Shown: positions 41,650 through 54,744, numbered from the stretch's first letter. The stretch: 64,000 nt of DNA from Macrothele yani (GCA_039090855.1 CM077010.1:43542905-43606904), one strand, 5' to 3'. The notes: generated from the letters alone by a model not told the origin. Made by a program: numbers and translations.

Positions 41650-42934
41650 AATACGTAGCAGTCAGTGGAACAATGATTCAAATCAGTAGTCCTGTAATAA
41701 CATGTAACAAGATAATCATTATTTCTCATTACTGTCTCAAATGGCTGACACCATGCATTATTAATTAAGCAGTCTGGAGCTCATTATGCACTAACTTAAA
41801 GAGCACACTGAATCTATTTTATTTTAAAGGAAAACGAATAAAAAAAAAACGTGAATTCATATCGTCGGCTCTTATCAAAGCTCATGACAATCACACAGTT
41901 TGGGGACATTGCGAAAGCAATAGATACAAACTAGAATGTCATGCCCTCTAAAATAAATACTGTTCAAAAAGGGTATATCTTATATTTCTAAATTACAGAA
42001 GTAAGGTGTTTATCTTTTTTTTTTTTTTTATTTATGTATTTAAAATTTTGTTTTCTGTGAACTTTGCAAATAGCTAAAGTAGAAAATAATGGAAGATAAT
42101 TAGATTTTTAGTTAATAAGCAAATAAAAATTTGAGAGCTTATGGATCTGTATGGCAAAAATGATATTATAGATTCTTCTAGTAGCTTTCATTTTAATTGC
42201 ATATACATTATTTACCATTCACAACTAACAAATGAGTTCAGTAAATATTTCAGAGCATTACCTCCTAGGAGTTTCATTTTCTATATTGTTAATTTACAGA
42301 ATGTTTTTCTTAATCCCGCTACCAAATCTCAGTATCAAAACCTTATTACGGAGAATGAAATTTTAAGCATATTTAATCTACTTCATTCGGTTCCTCTGAG
42401 CTTGTCGCTTCGTTGTATATTGTGAGAAAAACAATATTTGTATTATTTCTCCTTCCTTAAGTCTGACAATTATCTATACATAAAAGTGAATTAAACAGAT
42501 AGGACTATTTTCCGAGCAATATTATTTACTTTGCTTTTATTATTTTGTTAGCTTCCGAGAAATTACTTTATTAATACTTTTACTCATTTATGGGAAGAAA
42601 TGTTTATATGACAATGAGTAGGTCTTTCATTGAAAAAAGTTGAATACAAAAATGTTTCTGCATGAACCCTAATGTGTTTTCTTTGAATGTCTGAATGATC
42701 AACTGATATTCTCCATTGCGTTTAATCTTTTCAATCGCAGCACAATTTATCTGAATTATTTCCGGTAATAAACAGATTCAGTGATTATTGTTCTACGAGA
42801 CAAACTTTTGCGAATGCGTACACAATATAAAATTATGCTGTTAAAAAACATACGCCAATGCATACATAATATAAAAATATGTATGCATTTTGACAGGAAT
42901 GTTTACTACAATTTTCGCATAATTATTGATGTTT
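41650..42934. other. AT-rich intron or upstream sequence
   Basis: No repeat or coding motif recognised. The frames present are AT-driven. Confidence 0.4.
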
Positions 42935-43135
42935 CGCCTTGGTGGGAGAATGGTTGGAGGCGCAGGTTTCTAAACATTTGTCCTACATGGTGCTGGGTTC
43001 GAGACCCGGATGAGAAATTGGTAGTGTGTTTCTGGGATAGTGCTGACGCTATTTAGTAGTTGTAATCAGTGGCCCTAATTTAGGAACGATTGCGATTGGC
43101 CCGCATAGTTTTACATGCGTATTATTTAACACCTG
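42935..43135 (+). repeat. SINE A-like, highly diverged copy
   Basis: GCTGGGTTCGAGACCCGGAT is a good B-box, preceded by TGGTTGGAGGCGCAGG and followed by CAGTGGCCCTAATTTAGGAA as in SINE A. Confidence 0.6.
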
Positions 43136-44186
43136 AACAACAATGACAAAAATAAATACCGGTGGGTTTTTTTTTACCTAAATACAGGCAGGCGCGACGC
43201 TACTGAGAGGGGGGCTGCAGCCCACCCTTTAGCTCATCAAAATATTTAAGCTGTTAGAATATACGGCTGGCGTAACCGTTGAAGATTTTAGGGAACTTGG
43301 ATAAACGTACCTGGATTTTTCAGATTCACAGAAATTTTGTTATAAAATGATTTTTTTTTTTTGGTAAATTTAGTGTTTGTACGTGAGGGAAATGGAGGGA
43401 GTTCTCTCTGCGAATTTCTAAGAGACTGGTATAAACAAATCATTTTTCTAATTATAGTTTAAAAGAAGAGAGAGAGAGAGAGAGCAAGAGAGCGAGAGAG
43501 AGAGAGAGAGAGAGACAGACAAACAGGGAAAAAATTTGTTCAGATTAGTAACTACAATTCATAAACAACCTTATCGCAGCAAAAAAAAAAAAAAAAAGAA
43601 AGAAAGAAAAAACGACGTAAGTAGGCTAAAATTGCGAAGAAATAGTAACTTGCTATAGAGATTCGCACCTATGGTTCTCATAATACATACATTGAATGAA
43701 TACTACGCACAATATACGCCTGAAACTTTTTTTGACTAGAGATATTATCAGCGTCGGGTAAAATCCGCATTATCGGAATATTTTTGCCAAAGTTTCTGCC
43801 AGGCGCTTCAAAATTTATCCCCCCCCCATCATGTTTAGCCCCCCTGATAACCCATTCAGTTCCCAGCGGCTGGTATCACCACTAAATACGGGACGGTATA
43901 ATTATTCATAACTTCCCCGAACGTGAAGATAAACAGTTCGCTTTATTGCTTTAGTAAATACTTTGACTTTGATCACTTTATATATTTTCTAAATTTCAAA
44001 AAGTTTAAAGAAATTTAATTCGATGCCATTATCTATAACGGGGACCGATTAAAGTTATCTGTGTCGTGCGTACTGCTTCTGTTTTGTTCCACGCCTCACT
44101 TTGCCCACCATCCTTCATAAATACCACTTCATGTTGACTTGTATTCTCCCTCCGTTGATTTTTACTTTCTCATACATGAGCATAAG
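43136..44186. other. Sequence with (GA)n and poly-A tracts
   Basis: (GA)n at 43465-43516 and an A run at 43581-43598. No gene recognised. Confidence 0.5.
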
Positions 44187-44199
44187 AAAATATTGGGAC

Positions 44200-44372
44200 A
44201 CGGATAACTTTGTCCGAGTTCATTTCGTCCACTTCCTCTTGGTCCAGTTCATTTCGTCCACTATCACTTGGACCACATCATTTCGGCCATGGTTCACTTT
44301 GTCCGCTGCTCATTTAGTCCACTTTTATTTCTTCCACCGCTCACTTCTTCGCTGTTCAATTCGTCTTTAGAA
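44200..44372. repeat. Short tandem repeats of the left inverted arm
   Basis: TTCATTTCGTCCAC and variants recur about every 15-30 bp. Confidence 0.85.
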
Positions 44373-44654
44373 TGGATAGAGTGCCGTGGAAATTTTCTGT
44401 TTTGATGGAATTTTTGTCACTAGGTAGAAAAAAAAAAAAAAAAAAAAAAAGGTCGGAGGACGCTGCCTACATGCGATGTTTTTTTCCTGCTTACGTTTTT
44501 CGGTGAAAATACAACATTTAAATATTATTACAGTAAAACGAGGAATTGAACTTTGAAGAACTTTTTTACTTTTTCGTGTGGTACGAATGTGCATTACTAT
44601 AACATAAATCAAAGTTTTACAAAAATCTTTTAATGTTTTGAAATGTATATTGCT

Positions 44655-44835
44655 TTCAACCACTGGCATAGCGCAAGTCGCTATGTGCTATGTGGGAGAC
44701 TGACGTTTCTGACGGGTGTTCGAATCCCGGTCCTGCCGGCCATCTAGTCTGCGGTTTTTTCGGGGTCTTCCGCAGTCCCCCTGTTTGCGCGCACGTTAAT
44801 GTTTCGACGGTTCCCTTTGAAGTTAGCATCGGACG
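44655..44835 (+). repeat. tRNA-like SINE head at the edge of the satellite
   Basis: GGCATAGCGCAAGTCGCTAT could hold an A-box and GGTGTTCGAATCCCGG is a clear B-box. The sequence then runs on through CGGTTCCCTTTGAAGT into the first satellite unit. The satellite may have grown from the body of this SINE. Confidence 0.55.
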
Positions 44836-44955
44836 CACTTGTCCCTTATCTGTATGCAGCAGAGGAATGGCAAACCGGCTGCATTAATTTGCCAGTAACC
44901 CTCAAAGGCTCATTGTCGTCTTTGCGGAACTCAATCCGCTATGCGCGGGCTAGAT

Positions 44956-44993
<38 letters not shown>

Positions 44994-45050
44994 TAATCCT
45001 CAAGGGCGCATAGTCGTCTTTGCGGAACTCAACCCGCCATAGGTGAACGA

Positions 45051-45091
<41 letters not shown>

Positions 45092-45310
45092 AGTACTTCT
45101 TGAGGGCGCATAGCCGTTTTGGAGGAACTCAATCCGCCATGGGTGGACAAGATAGAGAGAAAGATGGTTCCCTGTGAAGTCGTCCCCGGACGCATTTTGT
45201 CCTTTATCCGTATGCAGCAGAGGAATGGCAAACCGGCTGCATTAATTTGCCAGTAACCCTCAAAGGCTCATTGTCGTCTTTGCGGAACTCAATCCGCTAT
45301 AAGCGGGCTA

Positions 45311-45357
<47 letters not shown>

Positions 45358-45412
45358 ATCCTCAAGGGCGCATAGTCGTCTTTGCGGAACTCAACCCGCC
45401 ATAGGTGAACGA

Positions 45413-45479
<67 letters not shown>

Positions 45480-45792
45480 ATTACTTCTTGAGGGCGCATA
45501 GCCGTTTTGGAGAAACTCAATCCGCCATGGGTGGGCAAGATAGAGAGAAAGATGGTTCCCTGTGAAGTCGTCCCCGGACGCATTTTGTCCCTTATCCGTA
45601 TGCAGCAGAGGAATGGCAAACCGGCTGCATTAATTTGCCAGTAACCCTCAAAGGCTCATTGTCGTCTTTGCGGAACTCAATCCGCTATGCGCGGGCTAGA
45701 TGGAGAGAGAGAGACAGAGAGAGAGAGACAGAGAGTAATCCTCAAGGGCGCATAGTCGTCTTTGCGGAACTCAACCCGCCATAGGTGAACGA

Positions 45793-45853
<61 letters not shown>

Positions 45854-46078
45854 AGTACTTCTTGAGGGCGCATAGCCGTTTTGGAGGAACTCAATCCGCC
45901 ATGGGTGGAGAAGATAGAGAGAAAGATGGTTCCCTGTGAAGTCGTCCCCGGACGCATTTTGTCCCTTATCCGTATGCAGCAGAGGAATGGCACACCGGCT
46001 GCATTAATTTGCCAGTAACCCTCAAAGGCTCATTGTCGTCTTTGCGGAACTCAATCCGCTATGCGCGGGCTAGATGGC

Positions 46079-46109
<31 letters not shown>

Positions 46110-46166
46110 TAATCCTCAAGGGCGCATAGTCGTCTTTGCGGAACTCAACCCGCCATAGGTGAACGA

Positions 46167-46233
<67 letters not shown>

Positions 46234-46456
46234 AGTACTTTCTTGAGGGCGCATAGTCGTCTTGGAGGAACTCAATCCGCCATGGGTGGACAAGATAGAG
46301 AGAAAGATGGTTCCCTGTGAAGTCGTCCCCGGACGCATTTTGTCCCTTATCCGTATGCAGCAGAGGAATGGCAAACCAGCTGCATTAATTTGCCAGTAAC
46401 CCTCATAGGCTCATTGTCGTCTTTGCGGAACTGAATCCGCTATGCGCGGGCTAGAT

Positions 46457-46494
<38 letters not shown>

Positions 46495-46881
46495 TAATCC
46501 TCAAGGGCGCATAGTCGTCTTTGCGGAACTCAACCCGCCATAGGTGAACGACATGGAGAGAGAGAGAGAGAGAGAGAGAAAGTAATTCTTGAGGGCGCAT
46601 AGTCGTCTTGGAGGAACTCAATCCGCCATGGGTGGACAAGATGGAGAGAAAGATGGTTCCCTGTGAAGTCGTCCCCGGACGCATTTTGTCCCTTATCCGT
46701 ATGCAGCAGAGGAATAGCAAACCGGCTGCATTAATTTGCCAGTAACCCTCAAAGGCTCATTGTCGTCTTTGCGGAACTCAATCCGCTATGCGCGGGCTAG
46801 ATGGAGAGAGAGAGACAGAGAGAGTAATCCTCAAGGGCGCATAGTCGTCTTTGCGGAACTCAACCCGCCATAGGTGAACGA

Positions 46882-46936
<55 letters not shown>

Positions 46937-47155
46937 AGTACTTCTTGAGGGCGCATAGTCGTCTTGGAGGAACTCAATCCGCCATGGGTGGACAAGATAG
47001 AGAGAAAGATGGTTCCCTGTGAAGTCGTCCCCGGACGCATTTTGTCCCTTATCCGTATGCAGCAGAGGAATGGCAAACCGGCTGCATTAATTTGCCAGTA
47101 ACCCTCATAGGCTCATTGTCGTCTTTGCGGAACTCAATCCGCTATGCTCGGGCTA

Positions 47156-47202
<47 letters not shown>

Positions 47203-47257
47203 ATCCTCAAGGGCGCATAGTCGTCTTTGCGGAACTCAACCCGCCATAGGTGAACGA

Positions 47258-47296
<39 letters not shown>

Positions 47297-47597
47297 TAAT
47301 TCTTGAGGGCGCATAGTCGTCTTGGAGGAACTCAATCCGCCATGGGTGGACAAGATAGAGAGAAAGATGGTTCCCTGTGAAGTCGTCCCCGGACGCATTT
47401 TGTCCCTTATCCGTATGCAGCAGAGGAATAGCAAACCGGCTGCATTAATTTGCCAGTAACCCTCAAAGGCTCATTGTCGTCTTTGCGGAACTCAATCCGC
47501 TATGCGCGGGCTAGATGGAGAGAGAGAGAGAGAGAGAGAGTAATCCTCAAGGGCGCATAGTCGTCTTTGCGGAACTCAACCCGCCATAGGTGAACGA

Positions 47598-47644
<47 letters not shown>

Positions 47645-47866
47645 AGTACTTCTTGAGGGCGCATAGTCGTCTTGGAGGAACTCAATCCGCCATGGGTGGA
47701 CAAGATAGAGAGAAAGATGGTTCCCTGTGAAGTCGTCCCCGGACGCATTTTGTCCCTTATCCGTATGCAGCAGAGGAATGGCAAACCGGTTGCATTAATT
47801 TGCCAGTAACCCTCATAGGCTCATTGTCGTCTTTGCGGAACTCAATCCGCTATGCGCGGGCTAGAT

Positions 47867-47906
<40 letters not shown>

Positions 47907-47963
47907 TAATCCTCAAGGGCGCATAGTCGTCTTTGCGGAACTCAACCCGCCATAGGTGAACGA

Positions 47964-48022
<59 letters not shown>

Positions 48023-48241
48023 AGTAATTCTTGAGGGCGCATAGTCGTCTTGGAGGAACTCAATCCGCCATGGGTGGACAAGATAGAGAGAAAGATGGTT
48101 CCCTGTGAAGTCGTCCCCGGACGCATTTTGTCCCTTATCCGTATGCAGCAGAGGAATAGCAAACCGGCTGCATTAATTTGCCAGTAACCCTCAAAGGCTC
48201 ATTGTCGTCTTTGCGGAACTCAATCCGCTATGCGCGGGCTA

Positions 48242-48280
<39 letters not shown>

Positions 48281-48584
48281 ATCCTCAAGGGCGCATAGTC
48301 GTCTTTGCGGAACTCAACCCGCCATAGGTGAACGAGATGGAGAGAGAGAAAGAGAGAGAGAAAGTAATTCTTGAGGGCGCATAGTCGTCTTGGAGGAACT
48401 CAATCCGCCATGGGTGGACAAGATAGAGAGAAAGATGGTTCCCTGTGAAGTCGTCCCCGGACGCATTTTGTCCTTTATCCGTATGCAGCAGAGGAATGGC
48501 AAACCGGCTGCATTAATTTGCCAGTAACCCTCATAGGCTCATTGTCGTCTTTGCGGAACTCAATCCGCTATGCGCGGGCTAGAT

Positions 48585-48630
<46 letters not shown>

Positions 48631-48934
48631 ATCCTCAAGGGCGCATAGTCGTCTTTGCGGAACTCAACCCGCCATAGGTGAACGAGATGGAGAGAGAGAA
48701 AGAGAGAGAGAAAGTAATTCTTGAGGGCGCATAGTCGTCTTGGAGGAACTCAATCCGCCATGGGTGGACAAGATAGAGAGAAAGATGGTTCCCTGTGAAG
48801 TCGTCCCCGGACGCATTTTGTCCCTTATCCGTATGCAGCAGAGGAATAGCAAACCGGCTGCATTAATTTGCCAGTAACCCTCAAAGGCTCATTGTCGTCT
48901 TTGCGGAACTCAATCCGCTATGCGCGGGCTAGAT

Positions 48935-48972
<38 letters not shown>

Positions 48973-49029
48973 TAATCCTCAAGGGCGCATAGTCGTCTTT
49001 GCGGAACTCAACCCGCCATAGGTGAACGA

Positions 49030-49084
<55 letters not shown>

Positions 49085-49299
49085 ATTCTTGAGGGCGCAT
49101 AGTCGTCTTGGAGGAACTCAATCCGCCATGGGTGGACAAGATAGAGAGAAAGATGGTTCCCTGTGAAGTCGTCCCCGGACGCATTTTGTCCCTTATCCGT
49201 ATGCAGCAGAGGAATGGCAAACCGGCTGCATTAATTTGCCAGTAACCCTCAAAGGCTCATTGTCGTCTTTGCGGAACTCAATCCGCTATGCGCGGGCTA

Positions 49300-49362
<63 letters not shown>

Positions 49363-49661
49363 ATCCTCAAGGGCGCATAGTCGTCTTTGCGGAACTCAAC
49401 CCGCCATAGGTGAACGAGATGGAGAGAGAGAAAGAGAGAGAGAAAGTAATTCTTGAGGGCGCATAGTCGTCTTGGAGGAACTCAATCCGCCATGGGTGGA
49501 CAAGATAGAGAGAAAGATGGTTCCCTGTGAAGTCGTCCCCGGACGCATTTTGTCCCTTATCCGTATGCAGCAGAGGAATAGCAAACCGGCTGCATTAATT
49601 TGCCAGTAACCCTCAAAGGCTCATTGTCGTCTTTGCGGAACTCAATCCGCTATGCGCGGGT

Positions 49662-49692
<31 letters not shown>

Positions 49693-49749
49693 TAATCCTC
49701 AAGGGCGCATAGTCGTCTTTGCGGAACTCAACCCGCCATAGGTGAACGA

Positions 49750-49808
<59 letters not shown>

Positions 49809-50027
49809 AGTAATTCTTGAGGGCGCATAGTCATCTTGGAGGAACTCAATCCGCCATGGGTGGACAAGATAGAGAGAAAGATGGTTCCCTGTGAAGTCGT
49901 CCCCGGACGCATTTTGTCCCTTATCCGTATGCAGCAGAGGAATGGCAAACCGGCTGCATTAATTTGCCAGTAACCCTCATAGGCTCATTGTCGTCTTTGC
50001 GGAACTCAATCCGCTATGCGCGGGCTA

Positions 50028-50086
<59 letters not shown>

Positions 50087-50141
50087 ATCCTCAAGGGCGC
50101 ATAGTCGTCTTTGCGGAACTCAACCCGCCATAGGTGAACGA

Positions 50142-50212
<71 letters not shown>

Positions 50213-50435
50213 AGTACTTCTTGAGGGCGCATAGTCGTCTTGGAGGAACTCAATCCGCCATGGGTGGACAAGATAGAGAGAAAGATGGTTCCCTGTGAAG
50301 TCGTCCCCGGACGCATTTTGTCCCTTATCCGTATGCAGCAGAGGAATGGCAAACCGGCTGCATTAATTTGCCAGTAACCCTCAAAGGCTCATTGTCGTCT
50401 TTGCGGAACTCAATCCGCTATGCGCGGGCTAGATG

Positions 50436-50482
<47 letters not shown>

Positions 50483-50537
50483 ATCCTCAAGGGCGCATAG
50501 TCGTCTTTGCGGAACTCAACCCGCCATAGGTGAACGA

Positions 50538-50619
<82 letters not shown>

Positions 50620-50919
50620 TTCTTGAGGGCGCATAGCCGTTTTGGAGGAACTCAATCCGCCATGGGTGGACAAGATAGAGAGAAAGATGGTTCCCTGTGA
50701 AGTCGTCCCCGGACGCATTTTGTCCCTTATCCGTATGCAGCAGAGGAATGGCAAACTGGCTGCATTAATTTTCCAGTAACCCTCAAAGGCTCATTGTCGT
50801 CTTTGCGGAACTCAATCCGCTATGCGCGGGCTAGATGGAGAGAGAGAGAGAGAGAGAGAGAGTAATCCTCAAGGGCGCATAGTCGTCTTTGCGGAACTCA
50901 ACCCGCCATAGGTGAACGA

Positions 50920-50959
<40 letters not shown>

Positions 50960-51173
50960 TTCTTGAGGGCGCATAGTCGTTTTGGAGGAACTCAATCCGC
51001 CATGGGTGGACAAGATAGAGAGAAAGATGGTTCCCTGTGAAGTCGTCCCCGGACGCATTTTGTCCTTTATCCGTATGCAGCAGAGGAATGGCAAACCGGC
51101 TGCATTAATTTGCCAGTAACCCTCAAAGGCTCATTGTCGTCTTTGCGGAACTCAATCCGCTATGCGTGGACTA

Positions 51174-51215
<42 letters not shown>

Positions 51216-51530
51216 GAGAGAGAGAGTAATCCTCAAGGGCGCATAGTCGTCTTTGCGGAACTCAACCCGCCATGGGTGAACGAGAGAAAGGGAGAGAGAG
51301 AGAGAGAGCAATTCTTGAGGGCGCATAGTCGTCCCCGAGGAACTCAATCCGCCATGGGTGGACAAGATAGAGAGCAAGATGGTTCCCTGTGAAGTCGGCC
51401 CCGGACGCACTTTGTCCCTTATCCGTATGCAGCAGATGAATGGCAAACCAGCTGAATTAATTTGACAGTAACCCAAAAGGGTGCATAGTCGTCTTTGCGG
51501 GACTCAACCCGTCGTGGGCGGACGATATGG
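44820..51530. repeat. Satellite array, 19 units of 340-405 bp, each with (GA)n tracts
   Basis: Each unit holds GGACGCATTTTGTCCCTTAT, GCAGCAGAGGAATGGCAAAC and CTGCATTAATTTGCCAGTAA, then three related sub-blocks: GTCGTCTTTGCGGAACTCAA-TCCGCTATGCGCGGG, the same with CCCGCCATAGGTGAACGA, and GTCGTCTTGGAGGAACTCAA-TCCGCCATGGGTGGACAA. The first and second sub-blocks each end in a (GA)n tract of about 6-40 repeats, always G/A on the plus strand. Unit anchors lie near 44827, 45187, 45575, 45951, 46329 and onward to 51404. Non-GA parts are about 97 percent identical by eye, and the first and last units are the most diverged. Minus-strand frames of about 60-110 codons in each unit arise from the repeat and the CT runs and are not considered genes. 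Confidence 0.95.
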
Positions 51531-52072
51531 ATGGATGGATATTTCCTTCATATAGTTTTTAACTTTTCAGTATATATGTTTTTTTTTTACTTTTATTATT
51601 AATTGTTTATCATTTCTGTATTGATAATTTCTCATGCGAATGAACTATAATGTTCTCTATATGTGTCATGGCCGTTTAACGTGAGAAAAACATCAATAAA
51701 GCCATAACGGTGAAAAAAAGTTTAGTTTGATATTTACTGTTAATTTGTGGTTAGAAAAGGAAAATAGACTTTTTACATGAAGGAGAAAGTAGGGCTAACA
51801 TTTTCATCTTCTATACAACACATTAATGGCCATTGGAAAAATCTTTGATCTATGTCTTAGTAATTGACATCGAACTTCATAAAAAAAATAAAAAGCTCTT
51901 TGAAGTTCAGTTCATCGTTTTACTTTAAATAACATTTAAATTAGTTACATTTTAATCGAAAATTTTAAACAGGAAAAAAATGGCACGTAGGCAATATCCG
52001 CTGACCAATTATTTTTCTGCCTAGTAACAAAAATTCCATCCAAACAATTTCCATGGTATTCCATCCATTCTG

Positions 52073-52200
52073 AGGACGAAATGAATGTGGACAAAATGAA
52101 TGGTAGACAAAGTGAACCGGGGACGAAATGACCATGGACAAAATGAACCAGGGACGAAATGACCCTGGACAAAATGAACCGGGGACGAAATGACCACGAA
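52073..52200. repeat. 31-bp tandem repeats of the right inverted arm
   Basis: GGACGAAATGACCATGGACA followed by AAATGAACCGG, about 4 copies; half-units (GACGAAATGA and GACAAAATGA) alternate. Confidence 0.9.
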
Positions 52201-52226
52201 CAAAGTGATGAGGAACCAAAATATTG

Positions 52227-53994
52227 TTACGATCTACCCCCACCCATTCGTTCTGGAATTAATGGGCATGGTGGAAGTATTGGATTAGTTAAATATTAAA
52301 TAACTTTGGGGCTTTGTAGGGATCGCTAAGGAAAAGAGCGGATGAAATTTTATCCGGACTCAAGAGGAGGTAGGTTCTACTAACGCTTTAAGTCGTAAAT
52401 AGCGGTAACGTATATCGCGAGTGACGTGTAGCCTAAACATCTTGGATGGCTAAAAGCGAGGCATTGCAGGCCCCTTATAGGGACTTAATGAAAAAAGGTG
52501 ACAGATGTCGGCGTATTATCGTAATTTTGTCAAGTGTTTAAGTACATTTTTAGTACTATTGCTCTCTTTGTGTGGTCCATCTATACGTGTGATTTCGGCA
52601 CTCGGAGCTGACGAGAAAATAGAAACGGCAATTGCTGTTTTGGGTCTGACGCAAAGAGACCTGAAAAAGGAGTCTCGCACTCCGAACGAATGAAGCGAGT
52701 CCCTGAGATTGGGAACAAGCTTAGCAACTCGTAAAATGAAGGACGTGTGGTACCTCTGTGAAGAAAGCATTAGGCTCGATGGTACGTGCGAGTACGCTGG
52801 AGATCCGAGAATAATAGAAATCTATTAATTGCTGACTGGAAACAGCGAGCATGTTGGAGCAATAGGTCCGATAAAACGAAAACAGGGTGATATCCTGCAA
52901 AGTGGGTCTCTGACCTGCATCAGAAAGAGAAACTAACGCCAGGAGAGTTATTTACATCTTAAAGCGTTAGTAGCTCCGTCCATCCACACCCCGGATGGCT
53001 AATAGACCCCTTCATCTTCCCCCAGCCACTGCGGCGTCCGAGTCTTCGAAGAGAAACGAAGTTCTCTGGATGAAAGTGGTGTGTGTCTGGCTACGTAAAG
53101 AAAAGATCGGCAAGCACCTCAGCTCGACTGATAATAATCGTAGCGTTACACAGAATGTCTGTGTTGGTGAGTGATGTCACCGATACAAATGTAAGCCCTA
53201 CCTTTATTTGGATACCACGCCAACGGCTTGGACTAGTAAGTAAGCAATTTTTTTGTTATATTTATTGTACACTCAATATTGCTGAGGAACTTTTACAAAA
53301 GCAGATGCGGAACTGTAGCCTGTTTGAGTGATAGGACTGGTCAATTTTTAAGAACTGAATTCTGCATCAAAACTGGATGTCGGTCATAAAGGACCCTACA
53401 AACCACATTAGATTTTATTGTTCATAATCAGTAATTTGGTGTCTTTCTATAGTCTATTGAATTGTTTTGTACTATGAAGACAGAGCAGTCTCTAGACATC
53501 TTTCCGGACGTATGCTGTCACCTAATTCTTTAAGTATTGGCCCAAAGATAATCCAGTCTTCGCGTAGATGACAACGCTTTGTAATCGTGGATTTAGAATA
53601 ATAGCTCAGATACGATTACAACATTGGAGGTTCGCGATGGGATAGCAACCACGACATTGGCGGCAGCTTGTGGAATAGGAAACGGAACAGTATTATAACT
53701 GCAAAAAAATTCGACTTTGAGTTTTCAACAAAAATACATGTCTAGGGCTCTCCAAAACATAATTTGCAGGGGCGTGTATGTGTGTGTGTGCCTGATTTTA
53801 GCACCATAACTCAAAAACTACAATGGATTCCATACATCAACCCTTTCACTGGCTGGAACGCATTAACTTAGGGTTAGCAAAATCAGCTGATATCAGCTCG
53901 AAAAAATATATTCAGTGTCTGAAAAGTTGACCAATAGCGGCTGGAACGAGTGCAGCTGCTCATCAGAAAGTGTTACGTAGCTCTGTTGTTCAAA
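52227..53994. other. Intergenic or intron sequence with an inverted block
   Basis: The segment 52692-52767 (GAGTCCCTGAGATTGGGAAC and onward) is an inverted copy of 54146-54215 within repeat family F. No gene recognised. Confidence 0.55.
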
Positions 53995-54405
53995 GTAGAG
54001 ATTTATGAGAATGACTGACACTAATCCTTTCTGATTGATTACGTGCTCAAAGGACAGGGTATTACAAAAACGCGTTCTACCGTTAGTGACGTCACGCGAA
54101 AGCCAAGCTTAAGGAGTTATTTTCAAAGTTCGAGCCTACCGCTTTCTTCACAGAGGTACCACACGTCCTTCATTTTACGAGTTGCTAAGCTTGTTCCCAA
54201 TCTCAGGGACTCGACGTCAAACACGGAGAGAGAAGACATTTGTGTCACTTGATTTTATCCAGTTGTATGATCTCCGTGTTAAGGAGACTAGCCCTTCCCC
54301 ATCATACCTTAGAAAATAAAGGATTGGAAGGGAGCGCTTTTCACCACTGGCAGGTTTATGGTTGTTGCTGCTGAGACGAGAGGAGGAAATGAAAAGTGAT
54401 TTACC
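53995..54405 (+). repeat. Dispersed repeat family F, copy 2
   Basis: Order of blocks as in 32808-33075, with about 140 extra bases that include the 70-bp block found inverted at 52692-52767. Confidence 0.75.
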
Positions 54406-54744
54406 GCAGTTTTCGTAACACCTGGCTGCTGTGTGAACAGTTCTGCTTTGCAGACCATTTGGTTAAAATAAATCGGCCGCTTAAAGGGTTAAGGAAAAAC
54501 AAACCAGAAAAATTGCGCTAACTCAAAAATACGTGATGAAATCTTATGAAAGGTTGTGAAAATCTGTATCATATCATTCGTTACAGAAAGACAAACATTT
54601 CGTAAGAAACACTCCATCCCAACAAAATGACCAGATACAGAATCAGAGAAATAAAAATATGTCACTATGCAACAGGCAAATTACCTGAATTGTGAATGTG
54701 ATCTGCCGTCACAGCAATACAAGCCTCACAGGGATGTTTCATGC

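Larger units (their letters stand above)
44196..52217. mobile_element. 8.0-kb long-TIR (foldback/Mutator-like) element filled with satellite DNA
   Basis: The left 44196-44650 and the right 51800-52217 are inverted copies of each other over about 420-450 bp. Outermost: GGACACGGATAACTTTGTCC against GGTTCCTCATCACTTTGTTC (right end read inward). Further in, both have TCATTTCGTCC repeats, then AGAATGGAT, GATGGAATTTTTGT, CACTAGG, TTTTTTTCCTG and AAAACGA in the same order. The 9-bp AAAATATTG stands directly outside both ends (44187-44195 and 52218-52226), a candidate target duplication of the size made by Mutator-like and foldback elements. The interior holds no transposase; it is a satellite array (44820-51530). 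Superfamily is inference. The inverted arms are seen directly, but their outermost tip is diverged. Confidence 0.72.

Noticed and set aside
42141..42425. 94-codon frame with hydrophobic stretches
   Set aside because: AT-driven composition, no family motif, no splice context that fits the FAS1 gene.
44950..51476. About 19 similar minus-strand reading frames (starting MPFLCCIRIRDKMRPG) that look like a gene family
   Set aside because: They come from a tandem satellite and run into (CT)n-encoded Leu-Ser stretches of random length. No splice sites or promoters.
52505..52693. 62-codon frame starting MSAYYRNFVKCL with a signal-peptide-like segment
   Set aside because: The end lies in a repeat block that occurs inverted at 54.1 kb; no donor or acceptor consistent with a gene.
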